A DNA stretch of 64,000 bases from an uncultured Bacilli bacterium (GCA_934101425.1 CAKOQQ010000006.1:1-64000); one strand, 5' to 3'; shown: positions 16,936-26,456, numbered from the stretch's first letter. Made by a program: numbers and translations. Notes: generated from the sequence alone by a model not told the origin.

Positions 16936-18345
16936 ATGAACATTAAGAAAATATTTAGTAAAAAAATTTTAGTTACATTAGCAATTATAATAGTTAGTCT
17001 AGTACTAATATATTTATCTTTTCCTAAAATTCATTTATATGGTGATGAAAATTTAAATATAAGTTATACTACTAATTATTCTGAAGCAGGATATAAGGCA
17101 AAAATATTGTTTTTTGATATTACTGATAAAGTGGTGGTAGAAGGTAATGTGAGTAATAATATTGGTGAATATGAAATATCATATATATTAGATTTAAAGA
17201 TCATGAAAATTAAGAAGACTAGAAAAGTAATAGTTTCTGATTTAGAAAAGCCAATTATAAAACTATCTATTAACGAAATAAATGTTTGCCCAAATAGTAA
17301 ATTAGAAGATTATATTGATAAGATTAAATATGAAGCTACTGATGAAGTTGATGGTGATTTAACGGATATAGTTAACATTTACGAATCTAATGGAAAAGTG
17401 GTATATAGTGTAAAAGATAAAAGTAGTAATGAAACAATTGAAGAATTAACTGTAAACTATATTGACTTGGAAAAACCAACTATTAAATTACATGGATATG
17501 ACACAATATATTTAAAATATGGCACAAAATATAGTGAACCTGGTTATGAAGTAAGTGATAACTGTACTAAAGATGTAAAGGTTACAGTAGAAGGTAGTGT
17601 GGATAATAAAGTAGGAAAGTATACACTAACTTATAAAGCTAAAGATGATAGTGGAAATATAGGAGAAACAAAAAGAAATGTAGTAGTATATAACTATAAT
17701 CCTAGTAGTTTAGGTACTATAAAAAATGGAACAATATATTTAACATTTGATGATGGCCCAAGTGCCGCTACTACGGGATATATATTGGATGTACTTAAGG
17801 AAGAAAATGTGCATGCAACATTTTTTGTTACAAGTAATGGACCAGATTATTTAATAAAAAGAATGTATGATGAAGGTCATACCGTGGCTCTTCATACATC
17901 TACTCATGATTATAAGTATATTTATTCTTCTGTTGATAATTACATGAAAGATTTGAATAATGTAAGTGCAAGAGTAAAACGTATTACAGGATATGAAAGT
18001 AAAATAATTAGATTCCCTGGTGGAAGTAGTAATACAATAAGTAGAAATTATAAAAAAGGTATTATGACAGAACTTACTGGAATAGTAACAAATATGGGTT
18101 ATAAATATTATGATTGGAATATTGACTCAAACGATGCTGGAGGTGCTTCAACTAGTTATCAAGTATATTATAATGTAATAAGTAATTTAAATAAGAATAG
18201 AGCTAATATTGTGCTTATGCATGACGTAAAAGTAACAACAAAAGGAGCAATAAGAGATATTATTCACTATGGTAAAGCTAATGGATATGAATTTAAACAA
18301 ATTACAATGGATACTTATATGATAAGGCATGGCGTTAATAATTAG
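16936..18345 (+). CDS. Polysaccharide deacetylase with two Ig-like (DUF5011) domains
   Basis: The 469-aa protein has an N-terminal signal-anchor. Two bacterial Ig-like domains of the DUF5011 type follow (YSEAGYKA...GNVSNNIGEYEISY, and YGTKYSEPGYEVSD...KDDSGN). A C-terminal NodB deacetylase domain starts near residue 265. Catalytic motifs are TFDDGPS (the Asp pair), HTSTHDY (metal histidines), RFPGGSSN and LMHD. Such enzymes remove acetyl groups from N-acetylglucosamine in peptidoglycan (PgdA type), often giving lysozyme resistance. The substrate is inferred. A GGTGTAAGT site precedes the ATG. Confidence 0.92.
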   Translation: MNIKKIFSKKILVTLAIIIVSLVLIYLSFPKIHLYGDENLNISYTTNYSEAGYKAKILFFDITDKVVVEGNVSNNIGEYEISYILDLKIMKIKKTRKVIVSDLEKPIIKLSINEINVCPNSKLEDYIDKIKYEATDEVDGDLTDIVNIYESNGKVVYSVKDKSSNETIEELTVNYIDLEKPTIKLHGYDTIYLKYGTKYSEPGYEVSDNCTKDVKVTVEGSVDNKVGKYTLTYKAKDDSGNIGETKRNVVVYNYNPSSLGTIKNGTIYLTFDDGPSAATTGYILDVLKEENVHATFFVTSNGPDYLIKRMYDEGHTVALHTSTHDYKYIYSSVDNYMKDLNNVSARVKRITGYESKIIRFPGGSSNTISRNYKKGIMTELTGIVTNMGYKYYDWNIDSNDAGGASTSYQVYYNVISNLNKNRANIVLMHDVKVTTKGAIRDIIHYGKANGYEFKQITMDTYMIRHGVNN

Positions 18346-18382
18346 AAATATCTAATTAGTTTCAAAAAAAATAAAAAAAGTA

Positions 18383-18411
18383 TTGATTAAAGTAAAATGT
18401 TATGTTATAAT
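18383..18411 (+). promoter_or_regulatory. Promoter of the tRNA cluster
   Basis: TTGATT at 18383-18388 and TATAAT at 18406-18411 are separated by exactly 17 bases, about 40 bases before the first tRNA. No other promoter of this quality is seen before the seven tRNA genes. Confidence 0.85.
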
Positions 18412-18450
18412 CAAAAATGTCTAAAGGGAAATTCCTTTTGATGGTGTTGT

Positions 18451-18539
18451 GCCTGAGTGGCGAAATTGGTAGACGCACAGGACTTAAAATCCTGCGGGAG
18501 TCAAATCCCGTGCCGGTTCAAGTCCGGCCTTAGGCACCA
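18451..18539 (+). tRNA. tRNA-Leu (anticodon TAA)
   Basis: Acceptor strands GCCTGAG and CTTAGGC pair, the anticodon loop CTTAAAA carries TAA, and there is a long variable arm as in class II tRNAs. CCA is encoded. Confidence 0.96.
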
Positions 18540-18562
18540 TTTTTGTTAGTAACTAAATAGTT

Positions 18563-18653
18563 GGAGAAATACCCAAGTCTGGTTGAAGGGACCGGTCTTG
18601 AAAACCGGGAGGTCGGCGACGGCGCGGGGGTTCGAATCCCTCTTTCTCCGCCA
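18563..18653 (+). tRNA. tRNA-Ser (anticodon TGA)
   Basis: Acceptor strands GGAGAAA and TTTCTCC pair, the loop CTTGAAA carries TGA, and a long variable arm is present. CCA is encoded. Confidence 0.96.
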
Positions 18654-18667
18654 TTAGTTTTTTATAT

Positions 18668-18744
<77 letters not shown>

Positions 18745-18748
18745 ATGT

Positions 18749-18824
18749 GGTCCCGTGGTGTAGTGGTTATCACGTCTGCCTGTCACGCAGAAGATCGCGA
18801 GTCCGAATCTCGTCGGGACCGCCA
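18749..18824 (+). tRNA. tRNA-Asp (anticodon GTC)
   Basis: Acceptor strands GGTCCCG and CGGGACC pair, the anticodon arm TCTGC-CTGTCAC-GCAGA carries GTC, and GCCA ends the gene. It starts four bases after the previous tRNA. Confidence 0.96.
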
Positions 18825-18829
18825 TTTAT

Positions 18830-18905
<76 letters not shown>

Positions 18906-18925
18906 TTTAATTGTAGATATTGTGT

Positions 18926-19002
18926 GCGCTCGTAGATCAATTGGATAGATCGTTTGACTACGGATCAAAAGGTTATGGGTTCGACTCCTATCGGGCGCGC
19001 CA
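18926..19002 (+). tRNA. tRNA-Arg (anticodon ACG)
   Basis: Acceptor strands GCGCTCG and CGGGCGC pair with one G-U, and the anticodon arm TTTGA-CTACGGA-TCAAA carries ACG. This A34 is normally edited to inosine by TadA, which is not in this window. Confidence 0.96.
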
Positions 19003-19008
19003 CTTATT

Positions 19009-19085
19009 CGGGAAATAGCACAACTTGGTAGTGCACTACATTTGGGATGTAGGGGTTGCAGGTTCAAATCCTGTTTTCCCGACCA
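19009..19085 (+). tRNA. tRNA-Pro (anticodon TGG)
   Basis: Acceptor strands CGGGAAA and TTTCCCG pair, the anticodon arm CTACA-TTTGGGA-TGTAG carries TGG, and ACCA ends the gene. Confidence 0.96.
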
Positions 19086-19098
19086 TTTAATATATAAG

Positions 19099-19118
19099 CC
19101 CTTGTTTACAAGGGTTTT
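19099..19118 (+). terminator. First terminator after the tRNA cluster
   Basis: CCCTTG-TTTA-CAAGGG followed by four T forms a compact hairpin 14 bases after tRNA-Pro. Confidence 0.75.
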
Positions 19119-19135
19119 ATAGTAGGCAAATAGTT

Positions 19136-19160
19136 AAGACATATTGTTATGTCTTTTTTT
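19136..19160 (+). terminator. Second terminator after the tRNA cluster
   Basis: AAGACATA-TTGT-TATGTCTT with a following T run is a second hairpin in tandem with the first. Together they should fully stop the strong stable-RNA transcript. Confidence 0.8.
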
Positions 19161-19233
19161 ATTAATTATCCGAAATAAAAGTTAAAGACTTTTTTAAATC
19201 TATTAAGTATGATAAAATAAACTAGGTGATAGT

Positions 19234-21318
19234 ATGAATCTAGAAGGATTAAATAGTGAACAATTAAAAGCAGTTAAACATAATAATGGTCCTTTACTTA
19301 TATTAGCAGGAGCTGGTAGTGGTAAGACAAAAGTTTTAACTATGAGAGTTGCTAATTTAATAAATGAATATAATGTTAAACCTAGTGAAATTCTAGCTAT
19401 AACATTTACAAATAAAGCGGCAAATGAAATGAAAGAAAGAATTCATAATGTACTTGGAAGTGTAGCAGATAATGTTCGTATATGTACATTCCATTCTTTT
19501 GGTTTATTTATTTTAAGACGTGAATATGAATATATTGGATATGAAAGAAATTTTACTATTATAGATAGTGAAGATTCTTTAACACTAATAAAAAAAATAT
19601 TAAAAGAGTTAGATAAAGATGCTAATGTTTATAATCCAAGAGCTATTAGAAGTAAAATTAGTGGAGCTAAAAATGAACTTATTGATGCTAAAAAATATAG
19701 TTTATTTGCAAACACAGAATTTGAAAAAGTAGTAGAAGAAGTTTATATTAAATATGAAGAAAAATTGAGACTAGGTAATTCATTTGACTTTGATGATTTA
19801 CTAATTGCTCCAATAAAAATATTTAGAGAAAATAAAGAAGTTTTAGAAAAGTATCAAAATATATTTAAATATATTTTGATTGATGAGTACCAAGATACTA
19901 ATGAAGCTCAATATATTTTAACTAAAATGATTGCTAGTAAATATAGAAATATATGTGTTGTAGGAGATCCTGATCAAAGTATTTATTCTTTTAGAGGATC
20001 AAATTATAGAAATATTCTTAATTTTGAAAAGGATTATAAAGAAGCTTCTATAATTGTTTTGGAAAAGAATTATCGTTCAACATCAAATATATTAAATGCT
20101 GCAAATGATATTATTAAGAATAATAAAAATCGTAAAGAAAAGAATTTATGGACAGAAAATGGAACTGGTAAAAAAATAACTTATCATAGAGCGGAAAATG
20201 AAAAAGATGAAGCTTATTATGTTGTAAAAGAAATAAAAAAACTTGATTGTCCCCTTAGTGATATAGCTGTATTATATAGAACTAATGCTCAATCAAGAAA
20301 TATTGAAGAAGCTTTATTAAGAGAAAATATCCCATTTAAAGTTGTAGGTAGTTTTTATTTCTATAATAGAAAAGAAATTAAAGATTTAATAGCTTATTTA
20401 AAAGTTATTTATAATGAAAAAGATGATATAAATTTACTTAGAATAATAAATGTTCCAAAAAGAAAAATAGGATTAAAAACAATAGAAAATTTAACTGATA
20501 TTGCTTCTTTAAAAGGTATTAGTATTTATGATGCTATAGAAAGTGGTAAAGAATTAGAATTTAAAAAACTAATAGAAGAATTAAAAGTAGAAAAAGATAA
20601 CTTAAGTTTAACTGAGTTAGTAGAATTAGTTTTAGAAAAAAGTGGCATGAAAGCTTCTTTATTAGAAGAAAAAACTATGGAATCAGAAATAAGACTTGAA
20701 AACTTAGAAGAATTTAAATCTATTACAAGAGGTTTTGAAGAAAAGTATGGTGTTGTTTCCCTAGAAGAATTCTTATCGGAAATAAGTTTAGTGTCTGATG
20801 TTGAGGAATATAAAAATAATGATTCAGTAGTAACTTTACTTACTGTCCATTCAGCTAAAGGACTTGAATTTAAAAATGTCTTTATTATAGGCCTTGAAGA
20901 AGGAATATTTCCACATAAAAATTCTTTTGATAGTACTCAAGATATGGAAGAAGAAAGAAGATTATGTTATGTAGCTGTAACTAGAGCTAAAAATAATTTA
21001 TGGCTTATAAATGCTAAAAAAAGAATTTTATATGGTACAGAAAGCTCTAATCCTGAAAGTAGATTTATAAAAGAAATAGATGAAAATTACTTAAATATAG
21101 ATGAAACAGTTAAAACATCACCAAGTAAAATATTTAATAGTTCTAATATGATAGATGATACTATTACTTATACATTAGGTGAAAAAGTTAAGCATGCTAT
21201 TTATGGGGTTGGAGTAATAGTTGGAATAGATGATAAAATTCTTACAATTGCTTTTCCATATCCGCATGAGATTAAAAAAATAATGAAGGGACATAAAAGT
21301 ATTACAAAATTAAATTAA
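19234..21318 (+). CDS. pcrA: ATP-dependent DNA helicase PcrA/UvrD
   Basis: This superfamily 1A 3'-5' helicase acts in repair and plasmid replication and clears recombinase from DNA. The motifs are in order: the Q-motif GLNSEQLKAVKH, Walker A LAGAGSGKTKVL, TFTNKAANEMKERI, DEYQDTNEAQY, VVGDPDQSIYSFRGS, LEKNYRST, LTVHSAKGLEF and LCYVAVTRAK. The 694-aa length is a little shorter than most PcrA (about 720-740), with a short C-terminal tail that keeps the basic Tudor-like piece (GEKVKHAIYGVGVIVG). AGGTGATAGT precedes the ATG, and galU follows after 11 bases. Confidence 0.96.
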   Translation: MNLEGLNSEQLKAVKHNNGPLLILAGAGSGKTKVLTMRVANLINEYNVKPSEILAITFTNKAANEMKERIHNVLGSVADNVRICTFHSFGLFILRREYEYIGYERNFTIIDSEDSLTLIKKILKELDKDANVYNPRAIRSKISGAKNELIDAKKYSLFANTEFEKVVEEVYIKYEEKLRLGNSFDFDDLLIAPIKIFRENKEVLEKYQNIFKYILIDEYQDTNEAQYILTKMIASKYRNICVVGDPDQSIYSFRGSNYRNILNFEKDYKEASIIVLEKNYRSTSNILNAANDIIKNNKNRKEKNLWTENGTGKKITYHRAENEKDEAYYVVKEIKKLDCPLSDIAVLYRTNAQSRNIEEALLRENIPFKVVGSFYFYNRKEIKDLIAYLKVIYNEKDDINLLRIINVPKRKIGLKTIENLTDIASLKGISIYDAIESGKELEFKKLIEELKVEKDNLSLTELVELVLEKSGMKASLLEEKTMESEIRLENLEEFKSITRGFEEKYGVVSLEEFLSEISLVSDVEEYKNNDSVVTLLTVHSAKGLEFKNVFIIGLEEGIFPHKNSFDSTQDMEEERRLCYVAVTRAKNNLWLINAKKRILYGTESSNPESRFIKEIDENYLNIDETVKTSPSKIFNSSNMIDDTITYTLGEKVKHAIYGVGVIVGIDDKILTIAFPYPHEIKKIMKGHKSITKLN

Positions 21319-21329
21319 AGGAGAATAAT

Positions 21330-22166
21330 ATGAAAATAAGAAAATTAGTAATTTTAGCAGCAGGAATGGGGACTAGATTTTTGCCCATAACTAAAGGTGT
21401 ATCTAAAGAAATGCTTCCATTATATGATAAGCCCGCAATTCAGTATTTAGTTGATGAAGCTAAATTATGTGGCATTGAAGAAATATTTATTGTTATTGCA
21501 AACAAAAGAGAAGCATTAAAACATTATTTTGAAAAAGATGAAGTATTAGAACAAAGACTACTTGAAACAAATAAGTTAGATTTTCTAAATATTGTAAAGG
21601 ATGTATCTAGTGTAAAAGTAACATATATAATGCAAGAAGAAGCATTAGGCTCAGGTTATGCACTTTCACTAGCCAAACCATATGTAGGCGATGAAGATTT
21701 TGCTGTTATGTACTGTGATGATATAGTAAAAGGAGTTCCTGCACTAAAAGAAGTTATTGATGTTTATAATAATACAGGAAACAATGTTATGGCTGCAGTA
21801 AGCGTAAGACATGAAGATACTTATAAATACGGTATATTAGAAATTGATAAAAATATGAAGGTTATAAGTTTAGTTGAAAAACCTAAAGTTGAAGAAGCTC
21901 CAAGTAATTTGGCTAGTATTGGAAGGTTAATACTTAAAAAAGATATTTTTGATAAATTATCAAAAATAGATAAAGTAAAAGGAGAATATTATTTAACCAG
22001 TGCTCTTGAAATGTGTATAAATGAAGGAACTATGAGTGCTTGCAAGATAAGTGGCACTTATTTTGACACAGGAAATAAACTTGGATATATGAAAGCTAGT
22101 ATAGCGTATGCCTGTGATAATTTAGAATATAAAGAAGAAATAAAAAAATTTGTGAATAATTTATAA
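21330..22166 (+). CDS. galU: UTP--glucose-1-phosphate uridylyltransferase
   Basis: GalU makes UDP-glucose, the donor for glycolipids and cell-wall glycans. The nucleotide-binding LAAGMGTRFLPITKGVSKEMLPL, then PAIQYLVDEA, LGSGYALSLAKPYVGDEDFAVMYCDD and GTYFDTGNKLGYMKA are all characteristic. Length is 278 aa, at the short end for the family. AAAGGAG precedes the ATG. Its product could feed the diacylglycerol-type glycosyltransferase at 45112. Confidence 0.95.
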   Translation: MKIRKLVILAAGMGTRFLPITKGVSKEMLPLYDKPAIQYLVDEAKLCGIEEIFIVIANKREALKHYFEKDEVLEQRLLETNKLDFLNIVKDVSSVKVTYIMQEEALGSGYALSLAKPYVGDEDFAVMYCDDIVKGVPALKEVIDVYNNTGNNVMAAVSVRHEDTYKYGILEIDKNMKVISLVEKPKVEEAPSNLASIGRLILKKDIFDKLSKIDKVKGEYYLTSALEMCINEGTMSACKISGTYFDTGNKLGYMKASIAYACDNLEYKEEIKKFVNNL

Positions 22167-22209
22167 ATAAATACATATAATAATAATGTAACTTGTTAAA
22201 AAGTTATGC

Positions 22210-22236
22210 AAACACATCTTAATTGGTGTGTTTTTT
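22210..22236 (+). terminator. Terminator after galU
   Basis: AAACACATC-TTAATT-GGTGTGTTT with a T run forms a stable hairpin with one G-U pair. Confidence 0.8.
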
Positions 22237-22285
22237 GTTTACATCTTTTTTTTATTTTGCTATCCTGTAAATAGGAGTAAATTAC

Positions 22286-22585
22286 ATGAAAAAGATAATA
22301 TTAATTATGATAGGTATATTACTAATATTGATTAAACTTGGTTAAAAAAAGATATATTTTAATAATAATAGTAGTAAAGTATATATATCAAGTGGAGAAG
22401 TAAATAAATATTATTGGTTATTTGATAATACAAATGGATATTGGACAAGTTCTAAATATCAATATGATGAAGAAAAAGCTTGGATAGTTTATGGCACAGG
22501 CTCTTTAACAACTATGTATGATGTTTCTTCTTTAATTTTTGGTATAAGGCCTGTTGTATCTGTTTTAAAAGATGTGTTAAAATGA
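22286..22585 (+). pseudogene. Broken lectin-like tail protein, related to the prepilin C-terminus
   Basis: A reading frame starts at ATG 22286 behind AGGAG and codes a signal or membrane helix (KKIILIMIGILLILIKLG). It meets TAA at 22343-22345, then stays open in the same frame to 22585. The second part reads YYWLFDNTNGYWTSSKY and ends FGIRPVVSVLKD. It matches the C-terminal domain of the prepilin at 35477-36532 (VWLFDNT, GYWTNTAY, AGIRPVITISK). One nonsense codon next to a run of seven A, and the loss of the pilin body, suggest a decayed relative or cassette remnant. Stop read-through cannot be excluded. This fills most of the gap between galU and ligA. Confidence 0.75.
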
Positions 22586-22606
22586 TATAATGAAAATGGT
22601 GAATGT

Positions 22607-24583
22607 ATGAAAGAAAGAATCAATGAACTTATAAAAATTATAAATAAAGCTAGTTATGAATATTATGTTATGGATAATCCAACTATAACGGATCAAGAAT
22701 ATGATGATTATTTTAATGAATTATTAGATATAGAAAAAAAGTATCCTGAATTAAAAAGAGAAGATTCTCCAACTAATAGAGTTGGTGGTTTAGCCATTGA
22801 TAAATTTGAAAAAGTTAGACATGAAAAACCTATGTTATCTTTTGATGATATCTTTAATGAAGAAGAAATAATGGCCTTTGATGAAAGAATAAGAAAAATA
22901 GTGCATAATCCAACTTATACTTTAGAACCTAAGATGGACGGATTAAGCGGTTCTTTAATATATAAAAATGGTATTTTAGTAAGAGCTGCTACTAGAGGTG
23001 ATGGTATTGTTGGTGAAGATATTACTATAAATGCTAAGACAATAAGAACAATACCACTTAGACTTAATAAGGATATAGATATAGAAGTTCGTGGTGAAAT
23101 ATACATGAGTAAAGCTTCTTTTAATAAAGCAAATAAAGAAAGAGAAGAAAAAGGTTTACCACTACTTGCAAATCCAAGAAATGCAGCAGCAGGATCTATT
23201 AGACAGTTAGATAGTAAAATAACTTATAAAAGAGAACTTGATTTTATGGCATATTTTATACCTAATCCAGAAGATTATGGTATTAATTATCAAAGTGATT
23301 CTTTAAAATTTTTAAGAGAGCTTGGATTTAAAACTAATTATGATTTAAATAAAGTCGCTCATAGTGTAAAAGATATTGTAAACTATATAAAAGATTTAGG
23401 AGAAAAAAGACCGTCTTTACCATTTGCCATTGATGGTGTTGTACTAAAAGTTGACAGTTTAAAAGAAGAAAAAGAATTAGGTTATACTTCCAGAGTTCCT
23501 AGATGGGGAATTGCTTACAAGTTTCCAGCAAAAGAAGTATTAACTGAATTAAAAGAAATAAAGTTTACAGTAGGTAGAACTGGTAAAATAACTCCTAATG
23601 CCATATTTTCTCCTGTTCATGTAGATGGTTCGTTGATATCAAAAGCAACTTTACATAATGAAGATTATTGTATAAGTAAAGATATAAGAGAAAATGATAT
23701 TATTTCAATTAGAAAAGCAGGAGATGTTATACCAGAAGTTGTAGAAGTGAAATTAGAAAGAAGAAAAGAAGGTTTAGAACCTTTTAAAATGATTACTAAT
23801 TGCCCTATATGTGATTCTGTGTTAGTAAAAAAAGACTCTCATCATTTTTGTCCTAATAAGAAATGCCCTGCAAGAAAAATTGAAAATCTAATTCATTATG
23901 CATCTAGAAATGCAATGAATATAGAAGGATTTGGAGAAAGTGTAGTAGAAGATTTCTATAATATGGGTTATTTAACTAAAATATATGATTTTTATAATTT
24001 AGATAAATATAAAGATGAACTTATGAAATTAGAAGGATTTGGAGAAAAAAGTATTTCTAAATTGTTAACTAGTATTGAAAATTCTAAAAATAATTCTTTA
24101 GAAAGACTTATTTTTGCTTTAGGTATTGGTCATGTGGGTGCTAAAAAAGCTAAAATATTAGCTAAAAAATACTCTAGTATGGATAATTTAATGAATGCTA
24201 CTTATGATGATTTAGCAAATACTATAGATATAGGTGATGTAATAGCAAATAGTATTATTGATTATTTTAACGATTTAGAAAATGTAAATGTAATAAATAA
24301 GTTAAAAGAATATAATGTAAATATGTTATATAGTAATGAGATAACAGAAATAAAAGAAGAATTTTTAGATAAGAAGTTTGTACTTACGGGTTCATTAGAA
24401 AGTATTACTAGAGAAGATGCTACTAAATACATAGAAGATCATGGTGGTAAGGTAAGTTCTAGTGTAAGCGCTAAAACAGATGTAGCAATAGTAGGAAAAG
24501 ATCCTGGTAGTAAATATGATAAAGCTTTGTCACTTGGAATTACTATTTGGAATGAAGAGGAGTTTTTAAAGTATATTGATTAG
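22607..24583 (+). CDS. ligA: NAD-dependent DNA ligase LigA
   Basis: LigA seals nicks using NAD. In order the 658-aa protein has the NAD-binding Ia domain, the adenylation domain with catalytic lysine in EPKMDGLSGS near residue 110, an OB fold, a four-cysteine zinc finger (CPICD...CPNKKCPA), helix-hairpin-helix repeats (NIEGFGES, KLEGFGEKS, ALGIGHVGAKKA) and a C-terminal BRCT domain (KKFVLTGSLESITREDA). The usual KIDG is KMDG here, which keeps the lysine. GGTGAATGT precedes ATG 22607, with TATAAT about 20 bases upstream. Confidence 0.97.
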   Translation: MKERINELIKIINKASYEYYVMDNPTITDQEYDDYFNELLDIEKKYPELKREDSPTNRVGGLAIDKFEKVRHEKPMLSFDDIFNEEEIMAFDERIRKIVHNPTYTLEPKMDGLSGSLIYKNGILVRAATRGDGIVGEDITINAKTIRTIPLRLNKDIDIEVRGEIYMSKASFNKANKEREEKGLPLLANPRNAAAGSIRQLDSKITYKRELDFMAYFIPNPEDYGINYQSDSLKFLRELGFKTNYDLNKVAHSVKDIVNYIKDLGEKRPSLPFAIDGVVLKVDSLKEEKELGYTSRVPRWGIAYKFPAKEVLTELKEIKFTVGRTGKITPNAIFSPVHVDGSLISKATLHNEDYCISKDIRENDIISIRKAGDVIPEVVEVKLERRKEGLEPFKMITNCPICDSVLVKKDSHHFCPNKKCPARKIENLIHYASRNAMNIEGFGESVVEDFYNMGYLTKIYDFYNLDKYKDELMKLEGFGEKSISKLLTSIENSKNNSLERLIFALGIGHVGAKKAKILAKKYSSMDNLMNATYDDLANTIDIGDVIANSIIDYFNDLENVNVINKLKEYNVNMLYSNEITEIKEEFLDKKFVLTGSLESITREDATKYIEDHGGKVSSSVSAKTDVAIVGKDPGSKYDKALSLGITIWNEEEFLKYID

Positions 24584-24839
24584 TGGATATATAGATTATT
24601 TTGAACCAATTACTTATTATAAAGATACTTTATGCTGTAAAATATGTGTGGGTACAAAGACTTTAATAAGTACAGAAGATTTATTAAGAAAAGTTTTAAA
24701 ATTTAGACATTACTACTATGATGGTAAAATAATAATTATTACATCTGATATGAATGAATTTGTAAATGATTTAATAAAAAAATTTAAGATGACTAACCTT
24801 AATTATGAAGTGATTATGAATTATGAAAGCAATAATTAG
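24576..24839 (+). CDS. Hypothetical small protein, 87 aa
   Basis: I do not recognise the family. The frame would begin at TTG 24576 inside the end of ligA and codes a soluble-looking protein with two adjacent cysteines (LCCKIC) and a hydrophobic strand KIIIITSD followed by an amphipathic helix. GAGGAG lies about 14 bases before the TTG, which is rather far, so the start is uncertain. A terminator overlaps its last codons, which supports a real end here. It may be translated by coupling with ligA. Confidence 0.55.
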   Translation: MISGYIDYFEPITYYKDTLCCKICVGTKTLISTEDLLRKVLKFRHYYYDGKIIIITSDMNEFVNDLIKKFKMTNLNYEVIMNYESNN

Positions 24840-24853
24840 ATATTGCTTTTTTT
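24826..24853 (+). terminator. Terminator after ligA and the 87-aa frame
   Basis: AAAGCAATA-ATTAGA-TATTGCTTT and a T run form a 9-bp perfect stem. Confidence 0.85.
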
Positions 24854-24910
24854 CTTGTTAGATAAAGGTTTTTATTGTATAATATTTTAAGGACTATTAG
24901 AGGTGATAGT

Positions 24911-25885
24911 ATGAAAATTGGTAATGTTGAAATTAAAAATAGAGTTGTTTTTGCACCTATGGCTGGTATTTCTAATAGTGCATATAGAAGAATTATTAAA
25001 GAAATGGGGCCTGGACTTATTTATGCTGAAATGGTAAGTGATAAAGCTATTACTTTTGGTTCTAAAAAAACTATTGATATGCTTTATATGACTGAAAGTG
25101 AAAGACCTATTTCACAACAAATATTTGGTAGTGATAAAAAATCATTTGTAGAAGCTGCTAAATTTATATATGAAAATATGCATCCCGATATTATTGATAT
25201 AAATATGGGATGCCCGGTTCCTAAAGTTGCTATATCTAGTCAAGCTGGTAGTGCTCTTTTAAAAGACCCAGATAAAGTATATGAAATTGTGAAAGCTGTA
25301 AAAGAATCTGTCCCAATACCTGTTACAGTAAAAATAAGAAGTGGCTGGGATGCTAATAGTAAGAATGCTACAGTTATTGCTAAAAAATGTGAAGAAGCAG
25401 GAGCAGATGCCATTGCTATTCATGCAAGAACAAGATCACAAGGATATAGTGGAAAAGCGGATTGGAATATGATAAAACAGGTAAAAGAATCTGTTAGCAT
25501 TCCCGTAATTGGTAATGGTGATATTTTTTCTTGCTATGATGCAAAAAGAATGCTTGATACTACAGGATGCGATTTTGTTATGATTGGAAGAGGTAGTCTT
25601 GGTAACCCATGGCTTATAAAAGAGTGTGTAGAATATTTAGAAAATGGTACTATACCTAAAGAAGTTACATTTGAAGAAAAAATAGATATGATAAAAAAAC
25701 ATTTAAATTTACTTAGAGAAACTAAAAATGATAAAGTAGCTCTTTTAGAAATAAGAACTCATATTGCTTACTACTTAAAAGGACTTAAAAATAGTAGTGA
25801 ATTAAAAAATATGATATTTAAAACAAAAAGTTTTGAAGAAATAGAAGCATTATTAAATGAATATAAGGAGAAGTATAATGATTAA
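24911..25885 (+). CDS. dusB: tRNA-dihydrouridine synthase DusB
   Basis: This FMN-dependent enzyme reduces uridine in tRNA. FAPMAGISNSAYRRI, DINMGCPVPKV (catalytic cysteine), SGWDANSKN, AIHARTRSQGYSGKADW and the FMN-phosphate loop PVIGNGDIFS...IGRGSLGNPW are all visible. Length from ATG 24911 is 324 aa. A frame from 24875 is longer, but AGGTGATAGT marks the later ATG. It begins the unit dusB-RDD-lysS-phosphatase-ackA-nrnA. Confidence 0.94.
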   Translation: MKIGNVEIKNRVVFAPMAGISNSAYRRIIKEMGPGLIYAEMVSDKAITFGSKKTIDMLYMTESERPISQQIFGSDKKSFVEAAKFIYENMHPDIIDINMGCPVPKVAISSQAGSALLKDPDKVYEIVKAVKESVPIPVTVKIRSGWDANSKNATVIAKKCEEAGADAIAIHARTRSQGYSGKADWNMIKQVKESVSIPVIGNGDIFSCYDAKRMLDTTGCDFVMIGRGSLGNPWLIKECVEYLENGTIPKEVTFEEKIDMIKKHLNLLRETKNDKVALLEIRTHIAYYLKGLKNSSELKNMIFKTKSFEEIEALLNEYKEKYND

Positions 25886-26456
25886 AAGAAGATTTTTAGC
25901 GTATATATATGATGTATGTATTTTAGTCTTAATATTATTATTAACAAGTTATTTTTTACCAGTTAGTGAAAAAAAGAAGAATTTAAGTGAAGAACTTAGT
26001 ACTTTAGAAAAAAATTATTTAGAAGAAAAAATAACAGATAAAGAATTTATTAGTAGTTATAGCACTATAAGTTATGAGATGGACAAAGAAAATGTGCCAT
26101 ATTCAATAATGAATGTTTTATATGTATTACTATTCTTTATTTATATACCACTTAAAAATGATGGCATGACTATAGGTGGTAGTAAACTTGGTGTAAGAAT
26201 AAAGAAAAATAAAGGATCTTTAACTACTAATGACCTAGTAATAAGAAATACCATTGTTAATGGACTAGCATATATGTTACTTAGTATATTGCTACTTTAT
26301 TTTTTACCTAAAAATGTATATTTTTATGTAATGATTATTTTAGGTTTTATACAATTTACACTAGTAATTATAAGTGCTTTTATGGTATTATATAGACATG
26401 ACCGAAAGGGATTGCAAGATCTTTTTAGTAAATCAAGTATAGAAGAGGTGAAATAA
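25878..26456 (+). CDS. RDD family membrane protein
   Basis: The 192-aa protein has hydrophobic segments near residues 8-28, 78-97, 127-145 and 150-173, with an acidic helical loop between the first two. The RDD fold is recognised from RRFLAYIYDVCIL at the start and GGSKLGVRI plus GLQDLFSKS later. Transport or lipid roles have been proposed for RDD proteins; the role here is unknown. AAGGAG precedes ATG 25878, which overlaps the end of dusB by 8 bases. Confidence 0.82.
   Translation: MIKRRFLAYIYDVCILVLILLLTSYFLPVSEKKKNLSEELSTLEKNYLEEKITDKEFISSYSTISYEMDKENVPYSIMNVLYVLLFFIYIPLKNDGMTIGGSKLGVRIKKNKGSLTTNDLVIRNTIVNGLAYMLLSILLLYFLPKNVYFYVMIILGFIQFTLVIISAFMVLYRHDRKGLQDLFSKSSIEEVK

Noticed and set aside
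22343..22351. Programmed frameshift at the A run in the broken lectin-like gene
   Set aside because: The frame is the same on both sides of the TAA, so a shift would not restore it; only read-through would.
23132..23320. Minus-strand frames inside ligA, polC, fusA, tuf and other genes
   Set aside because: They are shadows of strong coding genes on the plus strand without start signals or recognisable protein sequence.
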